Of a stretch of DNA of 64,000 nucleotides, positions 62,959 to 64,000 are shown piece after piece. Every line of letters starts with the position of its first letter. The first letter of the stretch is position 1. Origin of the DNA: Pseudomonas sp. 10-1B (GTDB lineage: Bacteria > Pseudomonadota > Gammaproteobacteria > Pseudomonadales > Pseudomonadaceae); the NCBI RefSeq assembly GCF_000935045.1, contig NZ_JYKS01000015.1, positions 186,001 to 250,000 of the forward strand. The letters are read 5' to 3'. The translations under genes and the position numbers were made by a program. The notes beneath the pieces are model-generated. The model searched no databases. It was not told where the DNA came from and saw only the letters and a program-made list of their open reading frames with translations.

Positions 62959-64000
62959 ATGCTTGAAGTTTCAGGCCACAATTACATCGCCGGCGCCCGT
63001 TCGGCCAAGGGCACCCGTACCCTGCAAAGCCACGATGCCAGCACTGGCGAAGCGCTGCCCTATCGTTTCCATCAGGCAACGAACGAGGAAGTGAATGCCG
63101 CTGCCGAAGCTGCCGCGGTGGCTTACCCGGTTTACCGGAATTTTTCCGCCGAGCGCCGTGCAGACTTCCTCGACGCCATCGCTGCCGAGCTGGACGCCCT
63201 CGACGAATCGTTCATCCAGCTGGTGTGCCAGGAAACCGCCCTGCCCGCCGGGCGTATTCAGGGTGAGCGGGCCCGCACCAGCGGCCAGATGCGCCTGTTC
63301 GCAACAATGCTGCGTCGGGGTGATTTCTACGGTGCACGCATCAACCGCGCGCTGCCGGACCGGCAACCCTTGCCTCGCCCGGACCTGCGCCAGTACCGCA
63401 CAGGCATCGGTCCGGTCGCGGTGTTCGGCGCCAGCAACTTCCCGCTGGCCTTCTCCACCGCGGGCGGTGACACCGCCTCGGCCCTCGCCGCCGGCTGCCC
63501 GGTGGTGTTCAAGGCTCACAGCGGGCACATGGCGACCGCCGATTACGTTGCCGATGCGATTACCCGCGCGGCGCAGAAAACCGCAGTGCCCGACGGCGTG
63601 TTCAGCCTGCTCTACGGCAGTGTCGGCGAGGCGCTGGTCAAGCATCCGGCGATTCAGGCGGTCGGCTTCACCGGTTCGCTGCGCGGCGGTCGGGCCCTGT
63701 GCGACATGGCCGCTGCCCGTGCGCAACCGATCCCGGTGTTCGCCGAGATGAGCAGCATCAACCCGGTGCTGCTGATGCCCGCCGCGTTGAACGCCCGCGC
63801 CGAACAGATCGCCGCCGAACTGAGCGCATCGGTGGTGTTGGGCGCGGGCCAGTTCTGCACCAACCCCGGTCTGGTGCTGGGCATCCGTTCACCGCAGTTC
63901 AGTGACTTTGTGCAGCGTTTGAGCACGCTGATCGCTCAACAACCGGCGCAGACCATGCTCAACGTCGGCGCCCTGAACAGTTATTGCCAGGGCCTGGAAC
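62959..64000 (+). CDS. Aldehyde dehydrogenase, alpha-ketoglutarate-semialdehyde-type (3' truncated)
   Basis: The frame is open to the window end (347 codons visible). It begins MLEVSGHNYIAGARSAKGTRTLQSHDASTGE, and contains GIGPVAVFGASNFPLAFSTAGGDTASALAAGCPVVFKAHSGH and FAEMSSINPVLLMP. VLGAGQFCTNPGLVLG holds the catalytic Cys. These blocks are characteristic of alpha-ketoglutarate-semialdehyde dehydrogenases, which end sugar-acid and hydroxyproline routes. CAGGAG is 7 nt before the ATG, 31 nt after the previous gene. If the assignment holds, the operon delivers 2-oxoglutarate. Confidence 0.87.
   Translation, partial: MLEVSGHNYIAGARSAKGTRTLQSHDASTGEALPYRFHQATNEEVNAAAEAAAVAYPVYRNFSAERRADFLDAIAAELDALDESFIQLVCQETALPAGRIQGERARTSGQMRLFATMLRRGDFYGARINRALPDRQPLPRPDLRQYRTGIGPVAVFGASNFPLAFSTAGGDTASALAAGCPVVFKAHSGHMATADYVADAITRAAQKTAVPDGVFSLLYGSVGEALVKHPAIQAVGFTGSLRGGRALCDMAAARAQPIPVFAEMSSINPVLLMPAALNARAEQIAAELSASVVLGAGQFCTNPGLVLGIRSPQFSDFVQRLSTLIAQQPAQTMLNVGALNSYCQGLE

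Overview
The window looks like chromosome of a Pseudomonas of the P. putida group. The evidence is the P. putida-style REP elements (arms resembling TTCGCGGG...CCCGCTCCCACAGG), an MmsA-type dehydrogenase, an arsRBC operon, many PucR and LysR regulators, and several FAD oxidoreductase/permease catabolic modules. It is an accessory, metabolically flexible region. There are no rRNA genes, tRNAs, CRISPR arrays or intact insertion sequences that I can see. Base composition changes by eye: the first 10.6 kb is clearly less GC-rich, the middle is typical, and the last 10 kb is very GC-rich.

Layout. 1-10.6 kb: a catabolic cluster with an XRE-cupin regulator (cut by the window edge), a DAO-type FAD oxidoreductase, a dihydrodipicolinate-synthase-family lyase, a glycine-betaine-type ABC importer with two permeases, an ALDH10-like aldehyde dehydrogenase, a flavodoxin-like quinone reductase and an MFS transporter. 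This looks like uptake and oxidation of an unknown quaternary amine or amino compound. 10.9-22.6 kb: two related modules, each with a PucR regulator, a permease, a DAO-type oxidoreductase and a DUF861 cupin; the first also carries mmsA. Both left-running operons have the same 12-bp motif about 100 nt upstream.

22.7-31.8 kb: a cell-surface-signalled import system made of an ECF sigma factor, a FecR-type anti-sigma factor, a TonB receptor with a signalling domain, an M16 protease and an SbmA/YddA-type ABC protein. It matches the protease-associated (Fus, YddB-PqqL-YddA) import architecture and has a Fur-box-like site upstream. 32-44.5 kb: metY, a membrane protein, an AAA ATPase, a flavin monooxygenase/DUF2783/MFS operon, a tandem REP array, a permease and PhyH dioxygenase pair with a divergent LysR regulator, a LuxR-type regulator and a 59-aa membrane protein.

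44.7-47.9 kb: arsR-arsB-arsC without arsH, followed by tiny hypothetical genes. 48-53 kb: a short-chain dehydrogenase, an orphan ABC-type binding protein, an APC permease and a sorbosone-dehydrogenase-like lipoprotein. 53.1-64 kb: a LysR-controlled, GC-rich catabolic operon with an iron alcohol dehydrogenase, enoyl-CoA hydratase, CaiB CoA-transferase, TRAP importer, FlK-like thioesterase, two COG3618 amidohydrolases and an alpha-ketoglutarate-semialdehyde-dehydrogenase-like ALDH cut by the window end. A REP pair of another Pseudomonas type inside it suggests it came from another lineage.
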